Assembly (NCBI RefSeq): GCF_012641275.1
Contig: NZ_JABAIA010000001.1
Coordinates: 2,356,001-2,420,000 of the forward strand
Source: Chitinophaga varians
GTDB taxonomy: Bacteria; Bacteroidota; Bacteroidia; Chitinophagales; Chitinophagaceae
Direction: 5' to 3'
DNA length: 64,000 nucleotides
The position numbers and the translations under genes were made by a program. The notes under the pieces are model-generated. The model worked only from the letters and a program-made list of their open reading frames with translations, was not told the origin of the DNA and searched no databases. Numbering within the stretch: position 1 is the first letter of the stretch; each line of letters starts with the position of its first letter. Below are positions 1 through 6,982 of this stretch, piece after piece.

Positions 1-183
1 CAGGTAGGCGAATTTGTCAGTGAAATTCACACCACCAGTTACCACTCCAACTAAAGGCATGATGATATTGTCTACCAGTGATGTAACGATCTTTCCGAAG
101 GCAGCACCAATGATCACACCTACGGCCAGGTCCATTACATTGCCTTTCATGGCAAATTCCTTAAACTCTTTGATGAATGACAT
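1..183 (-). CDS. mscL: Large-conductance mechanosensitive channel, N-terminal part (cut by window edge)
   Basis: Only the first 61 codons are in the window. The minus strand reads [20 protein letters not shown] and continues with [20 protein letters not shown], the amphipathic N-terminal helix and pore-lining first membrane helix of MscL. In this family the protein forms a homopentameric inner-membrane pore that opens under membrane tension and releases solutes on osmotic downshift. The start ATG lies at 181-183. The short plus-strand frame over the same bases is a shadow. The second membrane helix and the C-terminal bundle lie outside the window. Confidence 0.93.
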   Translation of the reverse strand, partial: MSFIKEFKEFAMKGNVMDLAVGVIIGAAFGKIVTSLVDNIIMPLVGVVTGGVNFTDKFAYL

Positions 184-261
184 AAATGCAAGGTTTTAAT
201 TTGGTTAAAATAAGACGACGAAAATAGTGTTTAATCACAGAACTGCTTAATTATTAATCCA

Positions 262-1008
262 TTATTTCTTCAATCGGGGATATTTCATATTGAGTGATTT
301 CAGTGTATCCCTGAGCGTTAGTGCCACGATATATTCCTTATACCAGTTATGATCAGCCGGTACAATTATCCAGGGGACATCATTACAGTACCTAAAAGCG
401 TCTTCATATGCATCCATGTACTGGTCCCATAATTTAGCTTCTGCGAGGTCGTTCTCGTTATATTTCCACATCTTCCTTGGGTCTTCCGTACGTTCGGTCA
501 GCCGTTGCTGTTGTGCTTCCCTGGACACATGCAGATAGAATTTCAGGATGTGCGTGTTGTTATGCACGGTCAGCAGCTTTTCGAAATCGTTGATGGCTGT
601 CATCCTTTTACGGGCAGTTTTTTCGTCAATCCACTTATGCACCCGCTGTATCAGAATATCTTCATAGTGCGAGCGGTTAAACACCTGTATGATTCCTTTG
701 CCGGGGGCCTGTTTATGGACACGCCAGAGGAAATCGTGGTCCGCTTCTTCGGGAGTAGGTGCTTTAAACGAGTGCACGGTACAACCTTGCGGGTTTAGGG
801 TGCCGGTCACATTTTTAATCACCCCGTCTTTCCCGCTGGCGTCCATTCCCTGGATCACCATCAATACACAGTGCTTGTGCTGGGCATATAACAGGTTTTG
901 CAACTCATCCAGTTCTTCTAAAATTTCCCGCGTGGCGACTTTGATTTTTTCTTTGTCCAGTTTTTTGGGTGCGGTAGTACTAATGGCAGACAACTTGATT
1001 TTACTCAT
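262..1008 (-). CDS. PPK2-family polyphosphate:nucleotide phosphotransferase
   Basis: A 248-residue soluble protein of the PPK2 family, which moves phosphate between inorganic polyphosphate and nucleotides (class I/II enzymes phosphorylate NDP or NMP). The Walker A loop GMDASGKDG is at residues 54-62. The Walker B-like segment NRSHYED is at 111-117, followed by the Arg/Lys-rich lid around residues 120-175. The single-domain length fits a one-domain PPK2. It follows mscL on the same strand; the gap between them (184-261) is short with no clear terminator. The direction of the reaction and the nucleotide preference cannot be read from the sequence. Confidence 0.9.
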   Translation of the reverse strand: MSKIKLSAISTTAPKKLDKEKIKVATREILEELDELQNLLYAQHKHCVLMVIQGMDASGKDGVIKNVTGTLNPQGCTVHSFKAPTPEEADHDFLWRVHKQAPGKGIIQVFNRSHYEDILIQRVHKWIDEKTARKRMTAINDFEKLLTVHNNTHILKFYLHVSREAQQQRLTERTEDPRKMWKYNENDLAEAKLWDQYMDAYEDAFRYCNDVPWIIVPADHNWYKEYIVALTLRDTLKSLNMKYPRLKK

Positions 1009-1128
1009 GGATTTACATTCTTACCAATGAATTTAACAAAATCAATTCAGAAGTGTTGCATCCCAAACGATTTATATTTTGCGTAATAGACTTATATTCT
1101 CAATTTTGTATTCTTAAAAAATGCCACT

Positions 1129-2007
1129 TTGAACCACAAATTTGCCCACTGGGGCGTTTTTCTACTGCTGTCACTGACCTGGGGCAGCTCGTTCATTTTA
1201 ATGAAAATCGGACTGGAATCTTTTACGCCCTGGCAGGTGGCCAGTTTGCGCCTGGTAGCGGCGGGGGTGGCGTTATTGCCTTTTCTGCCCAAAGCTATCC
1301 GGCAAACGCCGGTCAACAAGCTGCCGGTGATCATTCTTTCCGGTATCCTGGGCAACGGGCTTCCGGCTTTTCTTTTCTGTCTGGCGGAAACTGAGATAGA
1401 CAGTTCGCTCGCGGGCATTTTAAATTCGCTGACACCACTGATGGCGTTGCTAACGGGGCTGATTATATTCAAAAGCCCGATTAAAAAAGCGCAGCTGCTA
1501 GGGGTATGTGTGGGTTTACTGGGAGTTGTGCTGCTTTTCAGTTCCAAGGGGATCAATACCAACGGGCACTGGTATTACAGCCTGCTGGTGGTGGCCGCCA
1601 CGGTCAGTTATGGTACCAACATCAGCCTGGTACATCATTATCTGAAAGGGTTTGGTTCATTGCAGTTGGGATCTATTGCCATGTTTTTCTGTGGACTGGC
1701 TACATTTCCGGTGTTGCTCTTCAGTGACTTTTTTCCTCAGTTTGCGACAGACCACGCGCCGTGGCGCTCGTTGTCTGCCGGTCTTGTGCTGGGGGTAATG
1801 GGCACCGGGGTGGCGGCCGTGTTATTTTACCTGCTGATCCGCCGTGCCGGTTCCATGTTTGCGTCTATGGTCACTTATGCGTTACCGGTAGTCGCTATCG
1901 GCTGGGGATTGCTGGCTCATGAAACGGTCACCTGGATTCAGGTGGTATGTATGGGAATTATCCTGCTGGGCGTGTATTTAGTTAACCGGGCCAAAACAGC
2001 CTCCTGA
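1129..2007 (+). CDS. EamA/DMT-superfamily transporter
   Basis: A 292-residue integral membrane protein with about ten hydrophobic helices in two tandem EamA repeats (roughly residues 8-140 and 150-287), as in the drug/metabolite transporter superfamily. Such proteins usually export amino acids or other small metabolites; the substrate cannot be assigned. The start is TTG at 1129. It is preferred because the first helix (GVFLLLSLTWGSSF) begins right after it, while the next in-frame ATG at 1201 would delete that helix. The ATG at 1121 is followed at once by a stop. The gene is divergent from the PPK2 gene and convergent with frr. Confidence 0.85.
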   Translation: MNHKFAHWGVFLLLSLTWGSSFILMKIGLESFTPWQVASLRLVAAGVALLPFLPKAIRQTPVNKLPVIILSGILGNGLPAFLFCLAETEIDSSLAGILNSLTPLMALLTGLIIFKSPIKKAQLLGVCVGLLGVVLLFSSKGINTNGHWYYSLLVVAATVSYGTNISLVHHYLKGFGSLQLGSIAMFFCGLATFPVLLFSDFFPQFATDHAPWRSLSAGLVLGVMGTGVAAVLFYLLIRRAGSMFASMVTYALPVVAIGWGLLAHETVTWIQVVCMGIILLGVYLVNRAKTAS

Positions 2008-2015
2008 TAAAACGG

Positions 2016-2054
2016 ACAGCGGAGAGACACACGATGTGCAAGTCTCTCCGCTGT
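2016..2054. terminator. Hairpin between convergent EamA transporter and frr
   Basis: A perfect 13-bp stem (2016-2028 with 2042-2054) and 13-nt loop, just after the transporter stop. The downstream flank is T-rich but has no unbroken T-run, so termination strength is uncertain. It could serve both convergent genes. Confidence 0.55.
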
Positions 2055-2073
2055 TCATTTATTCATTTGTTTA

Positions 2074-2095
2074 TTTAATCATTTAAATGATTAAA
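2074..2095. repeat. Perfect 22-nt A/T palindrome at a convergent gene end
   Basis: Bases 2074-2095 read the same on both strands. They lie inside a run of attta/aaatg words between 2056 and 2113, just past the frr stop. It resembles the A/T-rich inverted repeats at 4942-4981, 6314-6393, 8835-8927 and 55211-55375. Confidence 0.6.
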
Positions 2096-2119
2096 TGACC
2101 AAATGATTAAATGGCGCAA

Positions 2120-2683
2120 TTAGATGGCCATAATTTCCTTTTCTTTTGCTTCGCAGTGTTTATCGATAAGCACGATGTGTTTATCGGTCACAGCCTGGAT
2201 ATCTGCTTCCGCATCTTTAGCGGTATCTTCGCTCAATCCGTCTTTCTGCAGTTTTTTGATGCCTTCGATCGCGTCGCGGCGGATGTTCCGGATGGCAACC
2301 TTAGCTTGTTCTCCTTCAGAGTTTACTCTTTTCACGAATTCCTTTCTTCTTTCCTCCGTCAGCGGTGGCAGGAACAAACGGATGATGATACCGTCATTCT
2401 GAGGATTGATGCCGATATTAGCTGCAATAATGGCCCTTTCGATAGGTTGCAACATATTTTTTTCCCAGGGCTGAATGGTCAGGGTACGAGCGTCAGCGAT
2501 GCTGACATTGGCTACCTGGGCAAGTGGAGTGGGAGCACCATAGTAGTCTACAGTAATACCGTCCAATATCTGAGGATTGGCTTTACCGGCCCTTACTTTA
2601 GTGAGTTCCTGTTCCAGGTGCCCGATGGCTTTTTTCATCGAGTCCGCTGCATCATCCAGGATAAGCGTTAGATCATCTTGCAT
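2120..2683 (-). CDS. frr: Ribosome recycling factor
   Basis: A 187-residue protein, the usual RRF length (about 185), alignable from end to end. The N-terminal helix carries the conserved stretch LTKVRAGKANPQILDGI; domain II carries YYGAPTPLAQVANVS, and further on come TIQPWEKNML and PPLTEERRKEFVK. In the cytoplasm RRF works with EF-G to split the post-termination 70S ribosome so that subunits can be reused. The start ATG is at 2681-2683, downstream of a textbook Bacteroidota promoter. It is transcribed alone; the next gene upstream on this strand (2785-3924) has its own leader. Confidence 0.97.
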   Translation of the reverse strand: MQDDLTLILDDAADSMKKAIGHLEQELTKVRAGKANPQILDGITVDYYGAPTPLAQVANVSIADARTLTIQPWEKNMLQPIERAIIAANIGINPQNDGIIIRLFLPPLTEERRKEFVKRVNSEGEQAKVAIRNIRRDAIEGIKKLQKDGLSEDTAKDAEADIQAVTDKHIVLIDKHCEAKEKEIMAI

Positions 2684-2705
2684 AACATAAATAGTTAAGT
2701 GCCTG

Positions 2706-2736
2706 CAAACCTACAGGTTTTCTTTTAATCATCAAA
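2706..2736 (-). promoter_or_regulatory. Bacteroidota-type promoter of frr
   Basis: On the minus strand TTTG (2733-2736), a 19-nt spacer, then TAGGTTTG (2706-2713). This matches the Bacteroidota consensus TTTG/TAnnTTTG and puts transcription start about 15-20 nt before the frr ATG. Confidence 0.7.
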
Positions 2737-2784
2737 GTAACGGATACAAGAATGGCTAACAGAATGGATATAACAGTTTTCCGG

Positions 2785-3924
2785 CTATTTATCCTGTAAT
2801 ACGCCTCCAGTGGTAACCCGCAGTATTTTAGGCGCGGCAGCGTTCTGGGCAGCGGGCTGTGTAATAGTGGTAACAGCAACTTTGACGGCCTGTTTTCTTT
2901 TACGGGCCAGGTACAGGACACCAGTAAAAGTAGTAGCTGCGCCCACTACAGCGATCGTCAGCACGGTAGTGCCCAATCCCTGAAGGAGATAAGCCCCTGC
3001 AATAAAGACTGCGTTTACGCTCACAGATACCAGGGTTGTTTGTCTGTGGTCCAGTCGCAGGTCCAGTAAATAGTGGTGAATATGGTTGCGGTCCGCTGAA
3101 AAGGGAGAGCGGCCCTGGAGCATGCGTACGGAAAACACCCTCAACGTATCAAAAAGCGGCACGATCAGGATGGCGATAGCTACCGCCGGCGTGGCGTCAA
3201 TCGGCATTTTGCTGGTCGGGTTGCCCGCCACCTCAATGAATTTAAGCACCAGTACGGCATTCACCAGGCCAATCATCAGGGAACCTGTATCGCCCATAAA
3301 AATGCGGGCGGGGGAGATATTATAAATCAGGAAGCTGGCCAATCCACCTGCCAGCGCAAAGCCCAACACTGCGTAGGTGATTTCACCCACATGGAGAAAA
3401 TATGCGCCCAGCACTGCGCTCACCAGCAAACCTATGCTGCCGGCATGCCCGTCCACCCCGTCAATCAGGTTGAAAGCATTGATCACGACAACAAAGTAGA
3501 AGTAAGTCAACATCAGGCTGATGTTGGAAGGAAGGGTGGTAATGCCCATAAAGCCATACATACTGGTTATCTGCAAATTACCCAGGTAAATAATGGCAAA
3601 AGAGGCAACGAGCTGACCAATCAGTTTCTTAAGCGGAGACAATCCCACGATGTCATCTTTCATGCCCACCATGAAAATGATGAAAAAAGCCGCCATCATA
3701 TACTGAAACGGCGAATTCTGTAAAGCGGGAACACATACGGTCGCAGCAATGATGAACCCGGAGAAAAAGCCAATTCCCCCGAGTGTCGGTATGCGTTGCT
3801 TATGCGTTTTTCTCTCGTCTGGTTCGTCGTACAAGTGTTTTAACTCCGCTACTCTGATAAGTATCGGAATAGAAAAATAGGTTACCACAAAACTCAGGAC
3901 GGTAGCAATTAAAACATTCTCCAT
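2785..3924 (-). CDS. WecA/MraY-family undecaprenyl-phosphate sugar-1-phosphate transferase
   Basis: A 379-residue polytopic membrane enzyme. This superfamily moves a HexNAc-1-phosphate from a UDP-sugar to undecaprenyl phosphate at the cytoplasmic face of the inner membrane, which starts O-antigen, exopolysaccharide or teichoic-type glycan assembly. Visible motifs: the Asp pair KDD at 89-91, NAFNLIDGVDG at 149-159, IFMGDTGS at 208-215 and RNHIHH at 279-284. The HIHH loop and UDP-GlcNAc-type features favour WecA/TagO over MraY. The C-terminus from about residue 340 is a basic, Ala/Thr-rich cytoplasmic tail. It stands alone, divergent from the transketolase half, with a TATCTTTG promoter element in the short leader. 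Confidence 0.88.
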   Translation of the reverse strand: MENVLIATVLSFVVTYFSIPILIRVAELKHLYDEPDERKTHKQRIPTLGGIGFFSGFIIAATVCVPALQNSPFQYMMAAFFIIFMVGMKDDIVGLSPLKKLIGQLVASFAIIYLGNLQITSMYGFMGITTLPSNISLMLTYFYFVVVINAFNLIDGVDGHAGSIGLLVSAVLGAYFLHVGEITYAVLGFALAGGLASFLIYNISPARIFMGDTGSLMIGLVNAVLVLKFIEVAGNPTSKMPIDATPAVAIAILIVPLFDTLRVFSVRMLQGRSPFSADRNHIHHYLLDLRLDHRQTTLVSVSVNAVFIAGAYLLQGLGTTVLTIAVVGAATTFTGVLYLARKRKQAVKVAVTTITQPAAQNAAAPKILRVTTGGVLQDK

Positions 3925-3943
3925 TAGTGGGGCTTAAGTTTTG

Positions 3944-3951
3944 CAAAGATA
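3944..3951 (-). promoter_or_regulatory. -7 promoter element of the WecA-like gene
   Basis: CAAAGATA on the plus strand, so TATCTTTG on the minus strand, ends 20 nt before the ATG at 3924. No convincing -33 TTTG at the usual spacing. Confidence 0.5.
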
Positions 3952-4057
3952 TTTATTTCAATCAAATATGTAAAAGAAACACTAAAAAAATCGGGATTTT
4001 TAATACTTTGAGACCGCAAAAACAAACATTCAACGTCACAAAATCTAAGAAATCAAT

Positions 4058-4065
4058 TAGTTTTG
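4058..4065 (+). promoter_or_regulatory. -7 promoter element of the transketolase gene
   Basis: TAGTTTTG matches TAnnTTTG. Transcription would start near 4071, downstream of the long in-frame extension reaching back to 3927. That supports the ATG at 4089 as the true start. Confidence 0.55.
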
Positions 4066-4088
4066 CGGCACAAAATCACTCAACTATC

Positions 4089-4925
4089 ATGCCACAGCTT
4101 CAGGATATTGCCAGCCAGATCAGAAGAGATATTGTACGAATGGTACATGGCGTTCAAAGTGGCCACCCCGGTGGTTCATTAGGTTGCGCAGACTTCTTTA
4201 CAGCCTTGTACTTCAAGGTGTTAAAGCATACTCCCCAACCTTTTGACATGGACGGCCGTGACCAGGACCTGTTTTTTCTCTCTAATGGACACATTTCCCC
4301 TGTTTTCTATAGTGCGTTGGCCCGTTCCGGTTACTTTCCGGTACAGGAGCTCGCTACTTTCAGAAAACTGAACTCTCGCCTCCAGGGACACCCTACCACG
4401 CACGAACATCTCCCAGGCATACGCATGGCCTCCGGCTCCCTCGGACAGGGCATGAGCGTAGCCATTGGCGCAGCTTTGAGCAAAAAGCTGAACAACGATA
4501 AGGGCATCGTTTTCTGCCTGCACGGCGACGGTGAACTGGAAGAAGGACAAATCTGGGAATCTGTGCTGTTTGCGCCACACCACAAAGTGGACAACCTGAT
4601 CATTACTGTGGACCTCAACGGTCAGCAGATTGACGGCACTACCGACGACGTGGCCGGCCTCGGCGATGTAGGCGCTAAATTCGAAGCTTTCGGATGGACC
4701 GTCCTTCACATGAACGGCAACGACATGGATGATACCGTTGCTACACTGGAAAAAGCCAAAGGCCTTACCGGCCAGGGCAAACCTATCGCCATCATCATGA
4801 AAACAGTGATGGGACAGGGTGTTGATTTCATGGAAGGTCACCACGAATGGCATGGTATCGCCCCGAGCGATGAACAGCTGGCTAAAGCACTGGCCCAACT
4901 GCCGGAAACACTCGGCGACTACTAA
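4089..4925 (+). CDS. Transketolase, N-terminal (thiamine-diphosphate PP-domain) subunit
   Basis: A 278-residue protein covering only the first domain of transketolase, the split type in which two polypeptides make one enzyme of the non-oxidative pentose phosphate pathway. Visible features: catalytic His26 in GVQSGHPGGS, the ThDP/Mg site GDGELEEGQ at 146-154 with the paired Asn177, and HPTTHEHLPG at 101-110. The start at 4089 matches the usual N-terminus MPQLQDIASQIRRD; the frame is open back to 3927 but that part is low-complexity and upstream of the promoter element. The C-terminal subunit usually follows directly. Here a terminator and a convergent gene follow instead, so the partner must be elsewhere. 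Confidence 0.93.
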   Translation: MPQLQDIASQIRRDIVRMVHGVQSGHPGGSLGCADFFTALYFKVLKHTPQPFDMDGRDQDLFFLSNGHISPVFYSALARSGYFPVQELATFRKLNSRLQGHPTTHEHLPGIRMASGSLGQGMSVAIGAALSKKLNNDKGIVFCLHGDGELEEGQIWESVLFAPHHKVDNLIITVDLNGQQIDGTTDDVAGLGDVGAKFEAFGWTVLHMNGNDMDDTVATLEKAKGLTGQGKPIAIIMKTVMGQGVDFMEGHHEWHGIAPSDEQLAKALAQLPETLGDY

Positions 4926-4941
4926 ACATCCTGGGATTTAC

Positions 4942-4981
4942 ATATTTTAATATTCAGACATTTGTCTAAACATTAAAATAT
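4942..4981. repeat. A/T-rich imperfect inverted repeat after transketolase
   Basis: Arms 4942-4959 and 4964-4981 match at 16 of 18 positions around a 4-nt loop. It lies directly before the strong GC-containing terminator hairpin, so the transcript would end in two consecutive stem-loops. Confidence 0.6.
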
Positions 4982-4988
4982 TTTTTAT

Positions 4989-5030
4989 AAAAGGAAGCGG
5001 GACTTTAACCTTAAAGTCCCGCTTCCTTTT
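4989..5030. terminator. Bidirectional terminator, transketolase / LolE-like permease
   Basis: A perfect inverted repeat with 20-nt arms (4989-5008 and 5011-5030), GC-rich in the middle and flanked by A- and T-runs on both sides. It fits a rho-independent terminator for both convergent genes. Confidence 0.88.
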
Positions 5031-5065
5031 TATAAATATCAAAATATCTAAATTCGTAAATGTTA

Positions 5066-6289
5066 TCAGGTGGCTTTCAGGGAAATAGCTTCCACCGCCG
5101 CCCTGCGTGCAGGGTACCAGCTGGCCGCCAGTCCTATGATCAGAATAGTCACCAGCACCAGCCCGAAATCAGCCAGATGCATGCTCACCGGATAGGCGTC
5201 CACCAGGAACGAAGTGCCCTCCAGCCGGATAATCCCGAAATGCTGCTGTATCAGGCAAAAGCCTCCCCCCAGCACAAACCCCAGCAAGGTGCCAATACCG
5301 GCAATAATTAGTCCTTCCGTAAGAAATATTCTCATTATCAGCGACTTACGCGCACCCATTGCCTTCAGGATCGTGATATCCTTCTCTTTTTCTATGACCA
5401 GCATATATAACGACCCGATCATATTGAAAGCAGCGATAATCATAATGAAACTGAGAATCACATACACGGCCCACTTTTCTGTCTGCATGATCGCATATAG
5501 GGACTGGTTCTGTTCATACCGGGTCTGCACTTTGTAAGATGTCCCTAATTGGCGCTGCAGCCTGTCTTTCAGTTCATTCTGGTTTACTCCCGGCGCCGCG
5601 GCCACCTCCAGCGCGGACATCTCGTCAGGCTTCAGTTCCAGCAGACTACGCAGGAAATTGATATGCGTGATGACGTATTTGCTGTTGAACTCCTGCTGAA
5701 TGGCAAAAGTGCCGGCCGGATAAAGCACGCCGTTGTTCAGCGCGTCTTCGGGCGTCACAAATGCATTTACGTTCCGGCGAGGCACGTATACCGTCACCGG
5801 CACCATGCTATGCTCTACGTCCACGCCCAGCGCGCCTTCCAGCTCCAGTCCCAATACAGCTCGGTAAGCTGCGTCGTCTCCTATATCAAAACGCCCGCGG
5901 ACGATATTGCCCTTCACGTCCGTCACCCGGTTGTAGTTGCTATCCACTCCTTTCAGCACCGCAATCGTAGGCTCGTCCCCGTAGCGAAGCACAGCTTTTT
6001 CCTCTACCACTTCGGAGTAAGCGGCCACACCGGAGGTACGCCCGATAGCCTGTAACTGTGCCGGCGTAAGCAACAGCGTTTTTCCACTGGCAGGCACTAT
6101 TTTAATAGCCGGATAAAAAGAGGAATACAGGGATTTCACCAAACCTTCAAACCCGTTGAACACGCTGAGGATAACAATCAGCGCTCCGGTACCTATCGCA
6201 ATGGCAGCCACACTTACCCAGGCAATGATGTTGATGGCGTTAGTGGATTTTTTAGCCCTGAAGTAACGGGAAGCAAACTGCCAAACCAT
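5066..6289 (-). CDS. FtsX-like ABC transporter permease of the LolC/LolE family
   Basis: A 407-residue inner-membrane protein. One membrane helix lies near the N-terminus (about residues 20-45, IIAWVSVAAIAIGTGALIVI). A large periplasmic MacB_PCD-like domain follows, and three C-terminal helices form the FtsX domain with the coupling segment EKEKDITILKAMGARKS. The order matches LolC/E, which extract lipoproteins from the inner membrane together with LolD. A LolD-type ATPase is not next to it. It follows rbfA after 107 nt containing an inverted repeat, so the two may share a transcript. Confidence 0.85.
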   Translation of the reverse strand: MVWQFASRYFRAKKSTNAINIIAWVSVAAIAIGTGALIVILSVFNGFEGLVKSLYSSFYPAIKIVPASGKTLLLTPAQLQAIGRTSGVAAYSEVVEEKAVLRYGDEPTIAVLKGVDSNYNRVTDVKGNIVRGRFDIGDDAAYRAVLGLELEGALGVDVEHSMVPVTVYVPRRNVNAFVTPEDALNNGVLYPAGTFAIQQEFNSKYVITHINFLRSLLELKPDEMSALEVAAAPGVNQNELKDRLQRQLGTSYKVQTRYEQNQSLYAIMQTEKWAVYVILSFIMIIAAFNMIGSLYMLVIEKEKDITILKAMGARKSLIMRIFLTEGLIIAGIGTLLGFVLGGGFCLIQQHFGIIRLEGTSFLVDAYPVSMHLADFGLVLVTILIIGLAASWYPARRAAVEAISLKAT

Positions 6290-6313
6290 ACTTTTCTGAA
6301 TTACAAATTACAA

Positions 6314-6393
6314 ATTACGAATTACGAATGATGAAGTCACTAACAGCATGGGGCCAACGTAAAGGCCTCCATTTGTCATTCGTAATTCGTAAT
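6314..6393. repeat. 18-nt exact inverted repeat between rbfA and the permease
   Basis: Arms 6314-6331 and 6376-6393 are exact reverse complements built from attacga units, with further attacaa copies just before the first arm (6302-6313). It is one of several phrase-like A/T repeats at gene ends in this window. Confidence 0.7.
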
Positions 6394-6396
6394 TGA

Positions 6397-6786
6397 TTAT
6401 TGGTTGTCTCCTTTAATGTGAGAATCGTCTTCTTTGATTTTCTTGAAAAGTTCTTCCATTTTGAAAACATAGTCCAGGGTGTCGTCCAGGAAAAAAGTCA
6501 ATTCCGGCATCCGGCGCAATTGCTTGCCCACCCGTAATCCCAGTGCTTTTTTAATTTCCCCCATCCTGTCTTTTATGCGGTCCATCATCTCGTTGGGAGA
6601 TTTTATCTGAAACATGCTCAGATATACCTTCGCTTCCAGCAGGTCAGGCGTCATTTTAACAGCAGCAATGGAAATCATGCCTCCTTCCACTACATTAAAC
6701 CCCATCCGCTGAAACACGTCGCTCAGCTGCTCCTGTATTAATTGTCCTATTTGCTTTTGCCTTTTAGTTTCCTGCATTGCATTCAA
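6397..6786 (-). CDS. rbfA: Ribosome-binding factor A
   Basis: A 129-residue protein with the small KH-type fold of RbfA, a 30S maturation and cold-adaptation factor that helps process the 5' end of 16S rRNA. Family features include the opening helix RQKQIGQLIQEQLSDVFQ, strand segment GMISIAAVKMTPDLLEAKVY, and RVGKQLRRMPELTFFLDDTLDYV near the C-terminus. Two ATGs are possible, at 6786 and 6777 (MQETKRQK); neither has a clear ribosome site, so the longer is kept. An acidic/basic tail of about 20 residues is normal for the family. Confidence 0.93.
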   Translation of the reverse strand: MNAMQETKRQKQIGQLIQEQLSDVFQRMGFNVVEGGMISIAAVKMTPDLLEAKVYLSMFQIKSPNEMMDRIKDRMGEIKKALGLRVGKQLRRMPELTFFLDDTLDYVFKMEELFKKIKEDDSHIKGDNQ

Positions 6787-6946
6787 TTTTAATCGTTAAC
6801 AAAACAGCACATATGCACAATAATAATATATTTATGATATAATACCGTCAACCGGGGACCACCGCGAACAGCCCCGTTATACGCGAAATTAACCATTTCC
6901 GGGAAAGATTGGGCCTATTTACAGGCAGGTGGTCACTTAATTATGC

Positions 6947-6954
6947 TATTTTTG
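6947..6954 (+). promoter_or_regulatory. -7 promoter element of the ABC exporter gene
   Basis: TATTTTTG matches TAnnTTTG and predicts a transcript start near 6961. That lies after the ATG at 6956 but before the in-frame ATG at 6983, so it decides in favour of the shorter protein. The same TATTTTTGCATG string precedes gyrB. Confidence 0.6.
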
Positions 6955-6982
6955 CATGCTAATAAAAACGCAAGCATCAGGC

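Noticed and set aside
3927..4088. N-terminal extension of the transketolase half
   Set aside because: In frame and open, but upstream of the TAGTTTTG promoter element and unlike any transketolase; the ATG at 4089 gives the conserved N-terminus.
6302..6395. Short repeats considered as a CRISPR array
   Set aside because: Units of 7-9 nt in inverted order, no regular spacers and no cas genes.
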